Assembly: GCA_947481685.1 (NCBI GenBank)
Contig: CANKHA010000027.1
Span: 1 to 32,256, forward strand
Reading direction: 5' to 3'
DNA: 32,256 nt
From: Bradyrhizobiaceae bacterium
GTDB lineage: Bacteria; Pseudomonadota; Alphaproteobacteria; Rhizobiales; Xanthobacteraceae
Translations under genes and position numbers: made by a program
Shown here: in pieces, positions 24,449 through 30,929 of the stretch
Layout: each line of letters opens with the position of its first letter
Position numbering within the stretch: the first letter of the stretch is position 1
The notes under the pieces: generated by a model
The model's database searches: none
Seen by the model: the letters and a program-made list of their open reading frames with translations, nothing else
Told to the model about the DNA's origin: nothing

Positions 24449-25069
24449 ATGTTCTCAAAAACAATAGCTGCGGTCAGCATTGCACTGACCGGAATGGCGA
24501 TGCTTTCGACGCCGCCCGCACTCGCGGCGTCCGAGCGGCCGGTTTTCATTTCCATCGGAGCTGATGCGCGGGCTCCGATTGGCTGGATCCAGTTCTGCAA
24601 CGACAATGCCCGCGACTGCGAAGCTCAAGGCGGCGGCGCGCGCGACGTCGTGCTCAATGCGAAAGCCTGGAGCGATCTCGTCCGCATCAATCGCTGGGCC
24701 AACGAACACATCAAGCCGGTGACCGATATGGAGCACTGGGGCGTGGTAGAGCGCTGGGATTATCCCAAGGACGGCTACGGCGACTGCGAAGACTACGTGT
24801 TGCTGAAGCGGCAGATGCTGATGAAGGCCGGATGGCCCGCAAGCGCGCTGCTCATCACTGTGGTGCGCGACAAGAAGGGCGAAGGCCACGCCGTGCTGAC
24901 GGTGAAGACCGACAAAGGCGAGTTCATTCTCGATAACCAGGCTGAGAACGTCGTGCTGTGGTCGGACAGTGGCTATCGCTTCGTGAAGCGGCAGTCGCAG
25001 CAGGATCCTAACGTGTGGGTTTCGCTCGGCGACCCGCCGCCATCCGTCACCACCGCCAGCGCGCGCTGA
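24449..25069 (+). CDS. Transglutaminase-like cysteine peptidase (BTLCP family)
   Basis: This 206-residue exported protein has a signal peptide (1-27, ...PPALAAS). Its catalytic triad of the bacterial transglutaminase-like cysteine proteinases is C113 in YGDCEDYV, H147 in GEGHAVL and D162 in ILDNQ. Relatives include LapG, which cleaves a surface adhesin in the periplasm under cyclic di-GMP control. No LapD or adhesin gene lies here, although a PilZ protein is the upstream neighbour, so that link is only suggestive. GGACAGGGG eight bases upstream supports the ATG at 24449. Confidence 0.92.
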   Translation: MFSKTIAAVSIALTGMAMLSTPPALAASERPVFISIGADARAPIGWIQFCNDNARDCEAQGGGARDVVLNAKAWSDLVRINRWANEHIKPVTDMEHWGVVERWDYPKDGYGDCEDYVLLKRQMLMKAGWPASALLITVVRDKKGEGHAVLTVKTDKGEFILDNQAENVVLWSDSGYRFVKRQSQQDPNVWVSLGDPPPSVTTASAR

Positions 25070-25134
25070 TCAACAACAGGAGATTCGCGGTCCGGTCACG
25101 TCCCCACCCCTCCCCGTCCCAGACCGGGTCGCGA

Positions 25135-25172
25135 GCGGCCAGCCCTTCCCCAGGGGCTGGCCGCACCCCTTT
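25135..25172 (+). terminator. Intrinsic terminator of the BTLCP gene
   Basis: GCGGCCAGCCC and GGGCTGGCCGC form a perfect 11-base stem with an eight-base loop, followed by ACCCCTTTT. It lies 65 bases after the plus-strand protease stop and 15 bases before the stop of the convergent carbonic anhydrase gene. On the minus strand there is no T-tract. Confidence 0.7.
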
Positions 25173-25186
25173 TCGGGTATGGGAAT

Positions 25187-25717
25187 TCAATCGATCCGCG
25201 TGAGACCTTTGGCGTAACGCTGCCATCGCTTCACATAGATATCGGCGCCGTCCTGAATCATCTTCGCGATCTTGTCGTCGATGGTGCGAATGACGCGCGC
25301 GGGCGAGCCGACGATCAGCGAGTTGTCGGAAAAGCTTTTCCCTTCCGTCACCAGCGCACCGGCGCCGACCAATGAGTTCTTCCCGATCTTGACGCCGTTG
25401 AGCAGGATCGCGCCCATGCCGATCAGGCTGTTATCGCCCACCGTGCAGCCATGCATGATGACGTTGTGGCCGATCACACAATTGCTGCCGATGATCATCG
25501 GAAATCCAGGATCGGTGTGCAGCGTGGCGTTGTCCTGGATCTGCGATCGCTCGCCAAGCTCGATCCATTCGTTATCGCCGCGCACCACGGCACCGAACCA
25601 GACGCTGGCTTCGTGCTTCAGCCGCACCTTGCCGATCAGCACCGCGGTGTCAGCGACCCAGTATTTACCCGATTGTGGAAATTCCGGCGCCTGGCCATCG
25701 AGCGCGTAGATCGTCAT
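25187..25717 (-). CDS. Gamma-class carbonic anhydrase family protein
   Basis: This 176-residue protein has the left-handed beta-helix of hexapeptide repeats typical of the family (VWFGAVVRGDNEWIELG, IGSNCVIGHNVIMHGC, IGMGAILLNGVKIG). The three metal histidines are present: H67 in ATLHTDP, H84 in VIGHN and H89 in IMHGC. A C-terminal helix follows. Family members (YrdA, CaiE-like, Cam) range from active carbonic anhydrases to proteins without measured activity, so the enzyme name is by homology. The start is the ATG at 25717. Confidence 0.93.
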   Translation of the reverse strand: MTIYALDGQAPEFPQSGKYWVADTAVLIGKVRLKHEASVWFGAVVRGDNEWIELGERSQIQDNATLHTDPGFPMIIGSNCVIGHNVIMHGCTVGDNSLIGMGAILLNGVKIGKNSLVGAGALVTEGKSFSDNSLIVGSPARVIRTIDDKIAKMIQDGADIYVKRWQRYAKGLTRID

Positions 25718-25779
25718 GCGTTGTCTCCGATTTGCGGAGCAACTTTGCCATGCTGAAACGGGATTGGCGAGCGGAGCGC

Positions 25780-26112
25780 TTACGCGCCGAGGAAACCGAC
25801 CGCGTGCAGCGCCATCACCACCACGGTGCCGGACATCAGGCTCCAGAAACCCGCGAGGATAGTGGAGAGCATCACGAATTCAAAGCGCCGGCTGACGAGG
25901 CGGCGGGCGCGCATGGTGTTGCGCATGATGATGAAGGGCGCGGCGAACACCAGAAACGGTACGGCAGCGATTGTCGCAGGCCGCGGGCCGTTCTTCAGCA
26001 GACGGAAGCTCGCCGGACGCCTAGTGAGGAATTGATAGCCGGTGGCGATCAGCCCGGCGAAGGCAAAGCCCAGCACCAGGGCAAGAAGGGACTCGATCTG
26101 GTCGGGTGTCAC
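25780..26112 (-). CDS. Small inner-membrane protein of unknown function
   Basis: This protein of about 110 residues has three hydrophobic segments: SLLALVLGFAFAGLIATGY near the N-terminus, TIAAVPFLVFAAPFIIM in the middle and FVMLSTILAGFWSLMSGTVV near the C-terminus. Positively charged loops lie between them (RRPASFRLLKNGPRP; RARRLVSRR). The GTG at 26112 is preceded by GAGAA; a TTG at 26133 is an alternative. It is divergent from the next single-span protein, with a CtrA-like box between them. No catalytic motif is seen. Confidence 0.65.
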   Translation of the reverse strand: MTPDQIESLLALVLGFAFAGLIATGYQFLTRRPASFRLLKNGPRPATIAAVPFLVFAAPFIIMRNTMRARRLVSRRFEFVMLSTILAGFWSLMSGTVVVMALHAVGFLGA

Positions 26113-26183
26113 GCTGTTCTCACGCAGTACCAAAGGGATGATGCGGATTTTCGCCCGTCCGGCCCCGCAACGCCAGCGTATCG

Positions 26184-26199
26184 TTAACTGAGGGTTAAC
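26184..26199. promoter_or_regulatory. Candidate CtrA-binding box
   Basis: TTAACTGAGGGTTAAC fits TTAA-N7-TTAAC exactly and is itself palindromic (CGTTAAC/GTTAACG). It lies in the divergent region between two membrane-protein genes, 55 bases before the ATG at 26255. Only sequence match supports it. Confidence 0.5.
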
Positions 26200-26254
26200 G
26201 CCTGCGGGGTCTTACTGCCCATTGATTGGATTGCATTTTCCCAGCGGAGGACAC

Positions 26255-26998
26255 ATGAGCAGCTATGCGGTGGGCAGCCGATCCCCTCGCCACGCGCGCA
26301 AGATGGCGCGCAGCCTGCTCATGCTTCCGATCCTGATCTTCCTCGGCGTCGGCATGCTCGCAGCCAGCTATATCGGCTATGTGCTGTGGCCACGCTGGCC
26401 CGGACCCGCGGTAGCCCCGAACGCGCCGCCCCTTCCGATCACTGTCGGCGGCACCGCCTTCAACATCCCGCCCGCCGCCATTCGCCGGACGGTGCAGCGG
26501 AAGCCCGGCACGCAGCAACGCGTCGATCTGGTTTTCATCTGGCCCTCGCTCACGCCGCCCGCGAGCAATGCGGAAGCTGCCCCGACTGGCTCGGCTGCCA
26601 GCGAGGAAGTCGAACACCCCCTCGCGCGCATTTTCGTGACGATTGCCGCAAGCGACGGCGGCCCCTCGCCGCTCGACCGGATGCAGACGATCTACCGGCG
26701 TTACCTCGCGCCGGAAACGATGTCAGCGCCGGACGGCCTGATCATGCTCGCCTTCAAAAATGACACACCCTACAAGGGCGAGGACATGCTCTACACGCCC
26801 GATATGATCGAGCGTTTCCTCTTGCGCTGCACGCGCGACGGCATGGGCCCGACACCCGGCACTTGCCTGCATGAGCGGCGGCTGGGCGGCGCCGACATCA
26901 CGGTGCGCTTTCCGCGCGTATGGCTGGAAGACTGGAGCAGCGTGGCGTACAGCATCGACCGGCTGATTTCCCGGATGCAGCAGCACGCGCAGCAGTAA
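26255..26998 (+). CDS. Single-span membrane protein of unknown function
   Basis: This 247-residue protein has one transmembrane helix at about residues 22-45 (LMLPILIFLGVGMLAASYIG), after a short basic cytoplasmic N-terminus. The periplasmic remainder begins with a Pro-rich stretch, then FNIPPAAIRRTVQRKPGTQQ and a C-terminal domain with two cysteines (LLRCTRDG, GTCLHER) that could form a disulfide. GGAGG before the ATG supports the start. A CtrA-like box upstream suggests cell-cycle-linked expression. No known domain was recognised. Confidence 0.75.
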   Translation: MSSYAVGSRSPRHARKMARSLLMLPILIFLGVGMLAASYIGYVLWPRWPGPAVAPNAPPLPITVGGTAFNIPPAAIRRTVQRKPGTQQRVDLVFIWPSLTPPASNAEAAPTGSAASEEVEHPLARIFVTIAASDGGPSPLDRMQTIYRRYLAPETMSAPDGLIMLAFKNDTPYKGEDMLYTPDMIERFLLRCTRDGMGPTPGTCLHERRLGGADITVRFPRVWLEDWSSVAYSIDRLISRMQQHAQQ

Positions 26999-27003
26999 CC
27001 AAA

Positions 27004-27047
27004 GCGTTTTCTAGCGAAGTGGAATCCGGTTCGCGTGAAGAAAACGC
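27004..27047. repeat. Palindromic intergenic repeat (GCGTTTTCT / AGAAAACGC)
   Basis: Perfect nine-base arms enclose AGCGAAGTGGAATCCGGTTC and a few more bases. This matches a repeat frequently found between genes in Bradyrhizobium and Mesorhizobium relatives (recalled, not searched). It lies between two convergent genes and could fold in either transcript. Confidence 0.6.
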
Positions 27048-27062
27048 GTCCGTAAAAATCTT

Positions 27063-27485
27063 TTAGCCGGCGTTGGGCTCGAGATCCATGCCGAGGATCG
27101 GCATCTCGAAAATGTAGGAGCGCCCGGCCCGTTGGTCGTCGAGAAACAACACGCCGATGAATTCCTCACCGAGATAAGCCTCGACGGAATCCAGCTTCCT
27201 CGGCCGTGCGGTAACCCGAAGCTTCTCGTTGTCGAACTTGCGCTTGAGATAGACGTCGAGCCGCTTGGCATCCTCGACTACGCCGGTGGATTCACCGATC
27301 GGAACTTCCATGCGCAGGTTGTACGAACGCTCATCGTCATCATCGTCGGCGGTGAGATCGCCGATGGGCTCCTCGCCCAGGAATACCGTGGCGGCATCGC
27401 CCTTCTGCGGCGCTACACGGATGCGCATATTGCCGAACAGCTTCTTGAGATAAGCCTCGACTTGCTGGGTTTCTTTGACGTCCAC
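27063..27485 (-). CDS. DUF3126-like protein, internally duplicated
   Basis: This 140-residue cytoplasmic protein is made of two similar halves: VEAYLKKLFGNMRIRVAPQK...VFLGEEPIGDL...RSYNLRMEVPI, and LDVYLKRKFDNEKLRVTARP...AYLGEEFIGVL...RSYIFEMPIL. Each resembles the roughly 70-residue DUF3126 family, usually a single unit encoded next to cysE in Hyphomicrobiales, so a tandem duplication within the gene is inferred. An acidic run (DDDDDE) marks the first half. It lies downstream of cysE on the same strand after 75 bases that include a TGCCGCTC/GAGCGGCA hairpin. Function unknown. Confidence 0.75.
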   Translation of the reverse strand: MDVKETQQVEAYLKKLFGNMRIRVAPQKGDAATVFLGEEPIGDLTADDDDDERSYNLRMEVPIGESTGVVEDAKRLDVYLKRKFDNEKLRVTARPRKLDSVEAYLGEEFIGVLFLDDQRAGRSYIFEMPILGMDLEPNAG

Positions 27486-27560
27486 GCCTGATGCTCCGTG
27501 TGATGGGGGCGGTCCTGCCGCTCATTTAAGAGCGGCACATGCACTGTCTTGGCGGCGCGG

Positions 27561-28379
27561 TCAAATGCCCGGATCGTAGAGCATCTGGTCCATGAAACGC
27601 GACGGTTCGGCGCAGCCTGCGGTGCCGACCACCTTGGCCGGAACGCCAGCGACGGTGACATTGTTCGGCACCGGTTTCACAACGACGGAACCCGCCGCCA
27701 CGCGGGCGCAATGGCCCACTTCGATATTGCCGAGAACCTTGGCGCCGGCGCCGAGCATCACGCCGCGGCGGATTTTCGGATGACGGTCCTCGTGTTCCTT
27801 GCCGGTGCCCCCGAGGGTAACGCCATGCAGGATAGAAACGTCGTCTTCGATCACGGCGGTTTCACCGACAACCACGCCGGTCGCATGATCGAGGAAGATG
27901 CCGCGGCCGATGACGGCATGCGGATGAATATCGACCTGGAACACGGACGATGAGCGACTCTGCAGATAGAGCGCGAAATCCTTGCGGCCCTTGCTCCAGA
28001 GCCAATGCGCCAGACGATGGGTCTGGATGGCGTGGAAGCCTTTGTAATAGAGCACCGGCTCGAGCAGACGATGCGTCGCGGGATCGCGATCCATCACCGC
28101 GGCAATGTCGGCACGGAAAGCGTCGCCGATCGCAGGATCGTCCTTGAGCGCTTCCGCATAGGCCTGACGGATCACGTCACCCGAAACGTCGGCATGCGCG
28201 AGACGCTCCGACAGGCGATGAACGATGGCCGTTTCCAGCGTGTCGTGATGCAGGACGGTCAGATAGATGAAGGTCGCGAGCTCAGGCTCGCGCCGCACCA
28301 CCTCTTCAGCCTCGCGGCGCATACGCGCCCAGACCGGATCGACTTTCTCGACGACGGTCGGCTTCAGCTGCTGGGCCAT
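27561..28379 (-). CDS. cysE: Serine O-acetyltransferase
   Basis: This 272-residue cytoplasmic enzyme makes O-acetylserine from serine and acetyl-CoA, the first step to cysteine. An N-terminal helical domain (to about residue 140) contains DPVWARMRREAEEVVRREPE and HRLAHWLW. The left-handed beta-helix follows with VDIHPHAVIGRGIFLDHATG, the catalytic His/Asp region, and VTLGGTGKEHEDRHPKI. The ATG at 28379 has GTGGAG upstream; a TTG at 28406 lies inside a palindrome and is less likely. A 14-base inverted repeat lies 15 bases before the start. Confidence 0.96.
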   Translation of the reverse strand: MAQQLKPTVVEKVDPVWARMRREAEEVVRREPELATFIYLTVLHHDTLETAIVHRLSERLAHADVSGDVIRQAYAEALKDDPAIGDAFRADIAAVMDRDPATHRLLEPVLYYKGFHAIQTHRLAHWLWSKGRKDFALYLQSRSSSVFQVDIHPHAVIGRGIFLDHATGVVVGETAVIEDDVSILHGVTLGGTGKEHEDRHPKIRRGVMLGAGAKVLGNIEVGHCARVAAGSVVVKPVPNNVTVAGVPAKVVGTAGCAEPSRFMDQMLYDPGI

Positions 28380-28393
28380 GCTGGTCTCCACTC

Positions 28394-28424
28394 GAGCCTG
28401 ATTCAACGTGGTTGAATCAGGCTC
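28394..28424. promoter_or_regulatory. Perfect palindrome just upstream of cysE
   Basis: GAGCCTGATTCAAC and GTTGAATCAGGCTC are perfect 14-base inverted copies around GTG. It lies 15 bases before the cysE ATG on the minus strand and 17 bases from the mosaic repeat at 28442. It may be an operator or mRNA hairpin for cysE, or part of the repeat element. Confidence 0.5.
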
Positions 28425-28441
28425 ATCGCTTTCTTTTAGCC

Positions 28442-28490
28442 GGGCATGATCTTATCCGAAAACCGGTACCCACTTTTCGGGATCATGCCC
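28442..28490. repeat. Mosaic palindromic repeat with ACCGGTACCCACTTTT core
   Basis: GGGCATGATC-TTAT-CCGAAAA pairs with TTTTCGGGATCATGCCC around ACCGGTACCCA. Elements with this sequence are familiar from Bradyrhizobiaceae intergenic regions (recalled, not searched). Related copies lie at 15960 and 21033. It occupies the gap between cysE and the alpha/beta hydrolase gene. Confidence 0.7.
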
Positions 28491-28551
28491 TGAACCCGGG
28501 GTGGGCTTCTAACACAGATCGGGAGCCGGGAAGACCCCGGCAAGGGCAGGA

Positions 28552-29304
28552 TCAGGGACGGGCGTTAAGAAATCCGAGCGCCGCCGCCTTGAACACCTTT
28601 TCCCCGACCGCAACCATGTGATCCCGATCAGGAATTTCCAGCGCCTCACCTTTGGGCAAAAGGTCGGCCAGGGGCTGGGGCTTGCCTGCGACAGTGTCTC
28701 TCGTTCCCACGGCAACAAGGGCGGGAACGTCAATCCTCGCTACCTCCTCCCGGCTGAGGACTTGCCGCGAACCACGGATGCAGGCGGCCAGCGCCCGGCG
28801 GTCCGACTTCGTTTGCTCGGCAAAGGCGCGGAACATGTGTCCGACGGGATCGGTCACATCGTCGAGGCTTGGGGCTTCCAGCGCCAGCGCAATGGACTCG
28901 GGCAACCCCACACCTTCCACCAGCTTGATGCCGAGCCCGCCAAGAATAATCGAGCGCACGCGGTCCGGATATTTGGCCGCGAGAAACGCCGTAATGCGCG
29001 CACCCATGGAATAACCCATCACATCGGCGCGTTCGATATGCAGATGGTCGAGCAACGCGCGAACATCTTCGGCCATCAGGTCGGTGTGATAATCCGCCGG
29101 CTCATACAGCTTGGTGGACTCGCCATGGCCACGGTCGTCGAGCGCGATGACGCGGCGGCCCGCGGTTGTCAGTGTCGTGGTCCAGCCGGGGCGCACCCAG
29201 TTCACTTCCTTGTTGGAACCGAACCCGTGCACCAGCACGATCGGCTCGCCCTCCCCCTCGTCTAGAAACGCGATCTCGATCGCGCCATGTCGAAATGCCG
29301 GCAT
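28552..29304 (-). CDS. Alpha/beta-fold hydrolase
   Basis: This 250-residue cytoplasmic protein has the full alpha/beta-hydrolase core: oxyanion motif VLVHGFGSN (23-31), DDRGHGES, nucleophile elbow S99 in GYSMGA, D203 in VGTRDT and H229 in DRDHMV. The triad is complete, so an active esterase, lactonase or related hydrolase is expected. The substrate cannot be told. It starts at an ATG 39 bases after the stop of the upstream membrane-protein gene on the same strand, so co-transcription is possible. The gap carries an unusual U-rich tandem repeat. Confidence 0.92.
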   Translation of the reverse strand: MPAFRHGAIEIAFLDEGEGEPIVLVHGFGSNKEVNWVRPGWTTTLTTAGRRVIALDDRGHGESTKLYEPADYHTDLMAEDVRALLDHLHIERADVMGYSMGARITAFLAAKYPDRVRSIILGGLGIKLVEGVGLPESIALALEAPSLDDVTDPVGHMFRAFAEQTKSDRRALAACIRGSRQVLSREEVARIDVPALVAVGTRDTVAGKPQPLADLLPKGEALEIPDRDHMVAVGEKVFKAAALGFLNARP

Positions 29305-29318
29305 TGAAAATCGTCCAA

Positions 29319-29343
29319 GAGAAAAATGAGAAAAATGAGAAAA
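29319..29343. repeat. Short tandem repeat GAGAAAAAT
   Basis: Nearly three copies of a nine-base unit (GAGAAAAAT, GAGAAAAAT, GAGAAAA) fill the gap between the membrane-protein stop and the hydrolase start. In the minus-strand mRNA this is a pyrimidine- and U-rich leader. Copy number could vary by slippage. Confidence 0.6.
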
Positions 29344-30516
29344 TCAGAAACCAACGTGGGCGGCTGCCACGCGTTGTTGAAGCTGCAGCGCGCGGAGTTT
29401 GCGTTTCTGCAGATGCCGCCAGGTCACCCGTTCGACCGCGCCCTTGCAGGACGCCACGAAGCCGAACAGCGTGAATATGGCGCCCAAAATCCACAAAGAC
29501 AAATTCAGCGTGGTGAGGCTGAGCGCAATCGCGCCGCGGCCAAGCAATTTCAGCGTCGCGCGCGTCTTGCTGCCCTGCTTCTCGGCAAGTTGCGCCACGC
29601 GCGCCATCTCACGCGGATTCTCCGCGATCTTCAGCCCATCGAGCGCCGCCTGTGTCCCGGCCTTGCTCTGCACCCGGCCGGTGCTACGCATCAGCTGCAG
29701 CAGGCCGCCTGCCTTCTCCACCTTGACCGCCTCGCGCGCCGCGCGGATCGCAATGGCAGGCTCGGTAATGCTCGCACCGGCGATAGCGCGCTTGAGGGCA
29801 TCGCTATCGACCACGCCGCGGAGCGAACGCCCAATCGATTCCGCCATCCCCGCGCTGAGCTTGCCTGCCTTGCGCGCGGCCTTAGCGACCGAAACGCCGA
29901 CGCGGGCCGGCGCGGCCGTGCCCAAGCTCGCATACGTCCCGGCGGTGATCGCAAGACCGACGCAGGCGAGACCGAGAACGAGTTCGTCGGCATTTTGCCC
30001 ATTCACGAGTCGCGAACCCTCACGTACGGCGTCGCGCACGTCGCCGAAGACGAACAGATCGCCGAGCGTGGTCCCCGCCAGCCCGACGACATCATCGGGT
30101 TCGCCGGTGATGAAACCGCGCGCGAAATTCCCGGCCATGTGCTGGGTCGAATTGGCTTCGGTTTCGGCCGCCGTGACTTGCTCCGCCAAACTAGGATCGA
30201 CCGGAATCTTGCGGTCTTTGGCGAGGTCGACAAAACTTCTGGCGAGGTCGGAATCCTTGGCCGCGAGCGCAGCCTCGATCTCGCGCCGGATCACCTCGGG
30301 ATTGACAGTCTGATCGAGCGCCCGGTCCGCGATCTGGCCGGGATCGTTTTCCATGGCGAGGAGCGATTTGGCCTCGATGCCGTGCGGCACCACCAGCAGC
30401 GCAGCGGTGCCGCAGCCGATCATTGCCAACAAAGTAAGCACGACCGGAAGCCGCGCCGGGCGGAATGTCACCGGCCGCAGCTCGCACGCAATCGCATCAT
30501 CGGCTCGGATGACCAT
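29344..30516 (-). CDS. Membrane protein of unknown function
   Basis: This protein of about 390 residues has a transmembrane helix near the N-terminus (LPVVLTLLAMIGCGTAALLV), two hydrophobic stretches in the middle (ELVLGLACVGLAITAGTYASL; APARVGVSVAKAARKAG) and one near the C-terminus (LSLTTLNLSLWILGAIFTLFGFVA). A long helical, Ala-rich region links them. The start is uncertain: ATG 30516 is used, and GTG 30549 is in frame; neither has a strong ribosome site. No enzymatic motif is seen. It shares its strand with the alpha/beta hydrolase downstream. Confidence 0.7.
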   Translation of the reverse strand: MVIRADDAIACELRPVTFRPARLPVVLTLLAMIGCGTAALLVVPHGIEAKSLLAMENDPGQIADRALDQTVNPEVIRREIEAALAAKDSDLARSFVDLAKDRKIPVDPSLAEQVTAAETEANSTQHMAGNFARGFITGEPDDVVGLAGTTLGDLFVFGDVRDAVREGSRLVNGQNADELVLGLACVGLAITAGTYASLGTAAPARVGVSVAKAARKAGKLSAGMAESIGRSLRGVVDSDALKRAIAGASITEPAIAIRAAREAVKVEKAGGLLQLMRSTGRVQSKAGTQAALDGLKIAENPREMARVAQLAEKQGSKTRATLKLLGRGAIALSLTTLNLSLWILGAIFTLFGFVASCKGAVERVTWRHLQKRKLRALQLQQRVAAAHVGF

Positions 30517-30677
30517 GGAATCAGCCCCGGCACGTTTCAATTTATCCACTCAAAAACGCTTGAGATTCAAGGCAGTTCCGTAAATACATCGGAGCTATGC
30601 GCCAGCCTTAACGCACTAGGAATCGTCACAGGGCGCCGTTATGGTGCGATGCATTACGCAAGCAGATAGGCTGAACC

Positions 30678-30926
30678 ATGGCGGATAAATACGTCCCTCA
30701 TTTTCACAATCAGGCCGGCGCCCCGATGATCGAAGTCGGCGCACGAGAATTCATGTGCATCGGCGCGCTGCCCCCGTTCGATCACCCGCACATCTTCCTC
30801 GACATGGGAACTGAGTCCGAAATCATCTGCTCTTATTGCTCGACGCATTACCGGCATAATCCCGCACTCGACTCGCATTCGGCACAGCCCGAAGAAAGTG
30901 CCTGGCGCGAGGCAGCAGCGACCTGA
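30678..30926 (+). CDS. CHCC zinc-finger protein
   Basis: This 82-residue cytoplasmic protein shows the zf-CHCC signature: FMCIGALPPFDHPHIFLDMG followed by ICSYCSTHY, giving one Cys, one His and two Cys ligands (C27, H36 or H38, C51, C54). The family is related to the small NDUFS6/13-kDa subunit of complex I in mitochondria and is widespread in alphaproteobacteria. A free-standing bacterial role is not established. Its stop is only three bases before the monooxygenase start, so they may be co-transcribed. Confidence 0.9.
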   Translation: MADKYVPHFHNQAGAPMIEVGAREFMCIGALPPFDHPHIFLDMGTESEIICSYCSTHYRHNPALDSHSAQPEESAWREAAAT

Positions 30927-30929
30927 TCC

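Noticed and set aside
29326-30669. Plus-strand frame of 447 codons opposite the membrane-protein gene
   Set aside because: Composition is that of a shadow frame; the minus-strand reading has plausible transmembrane helices.
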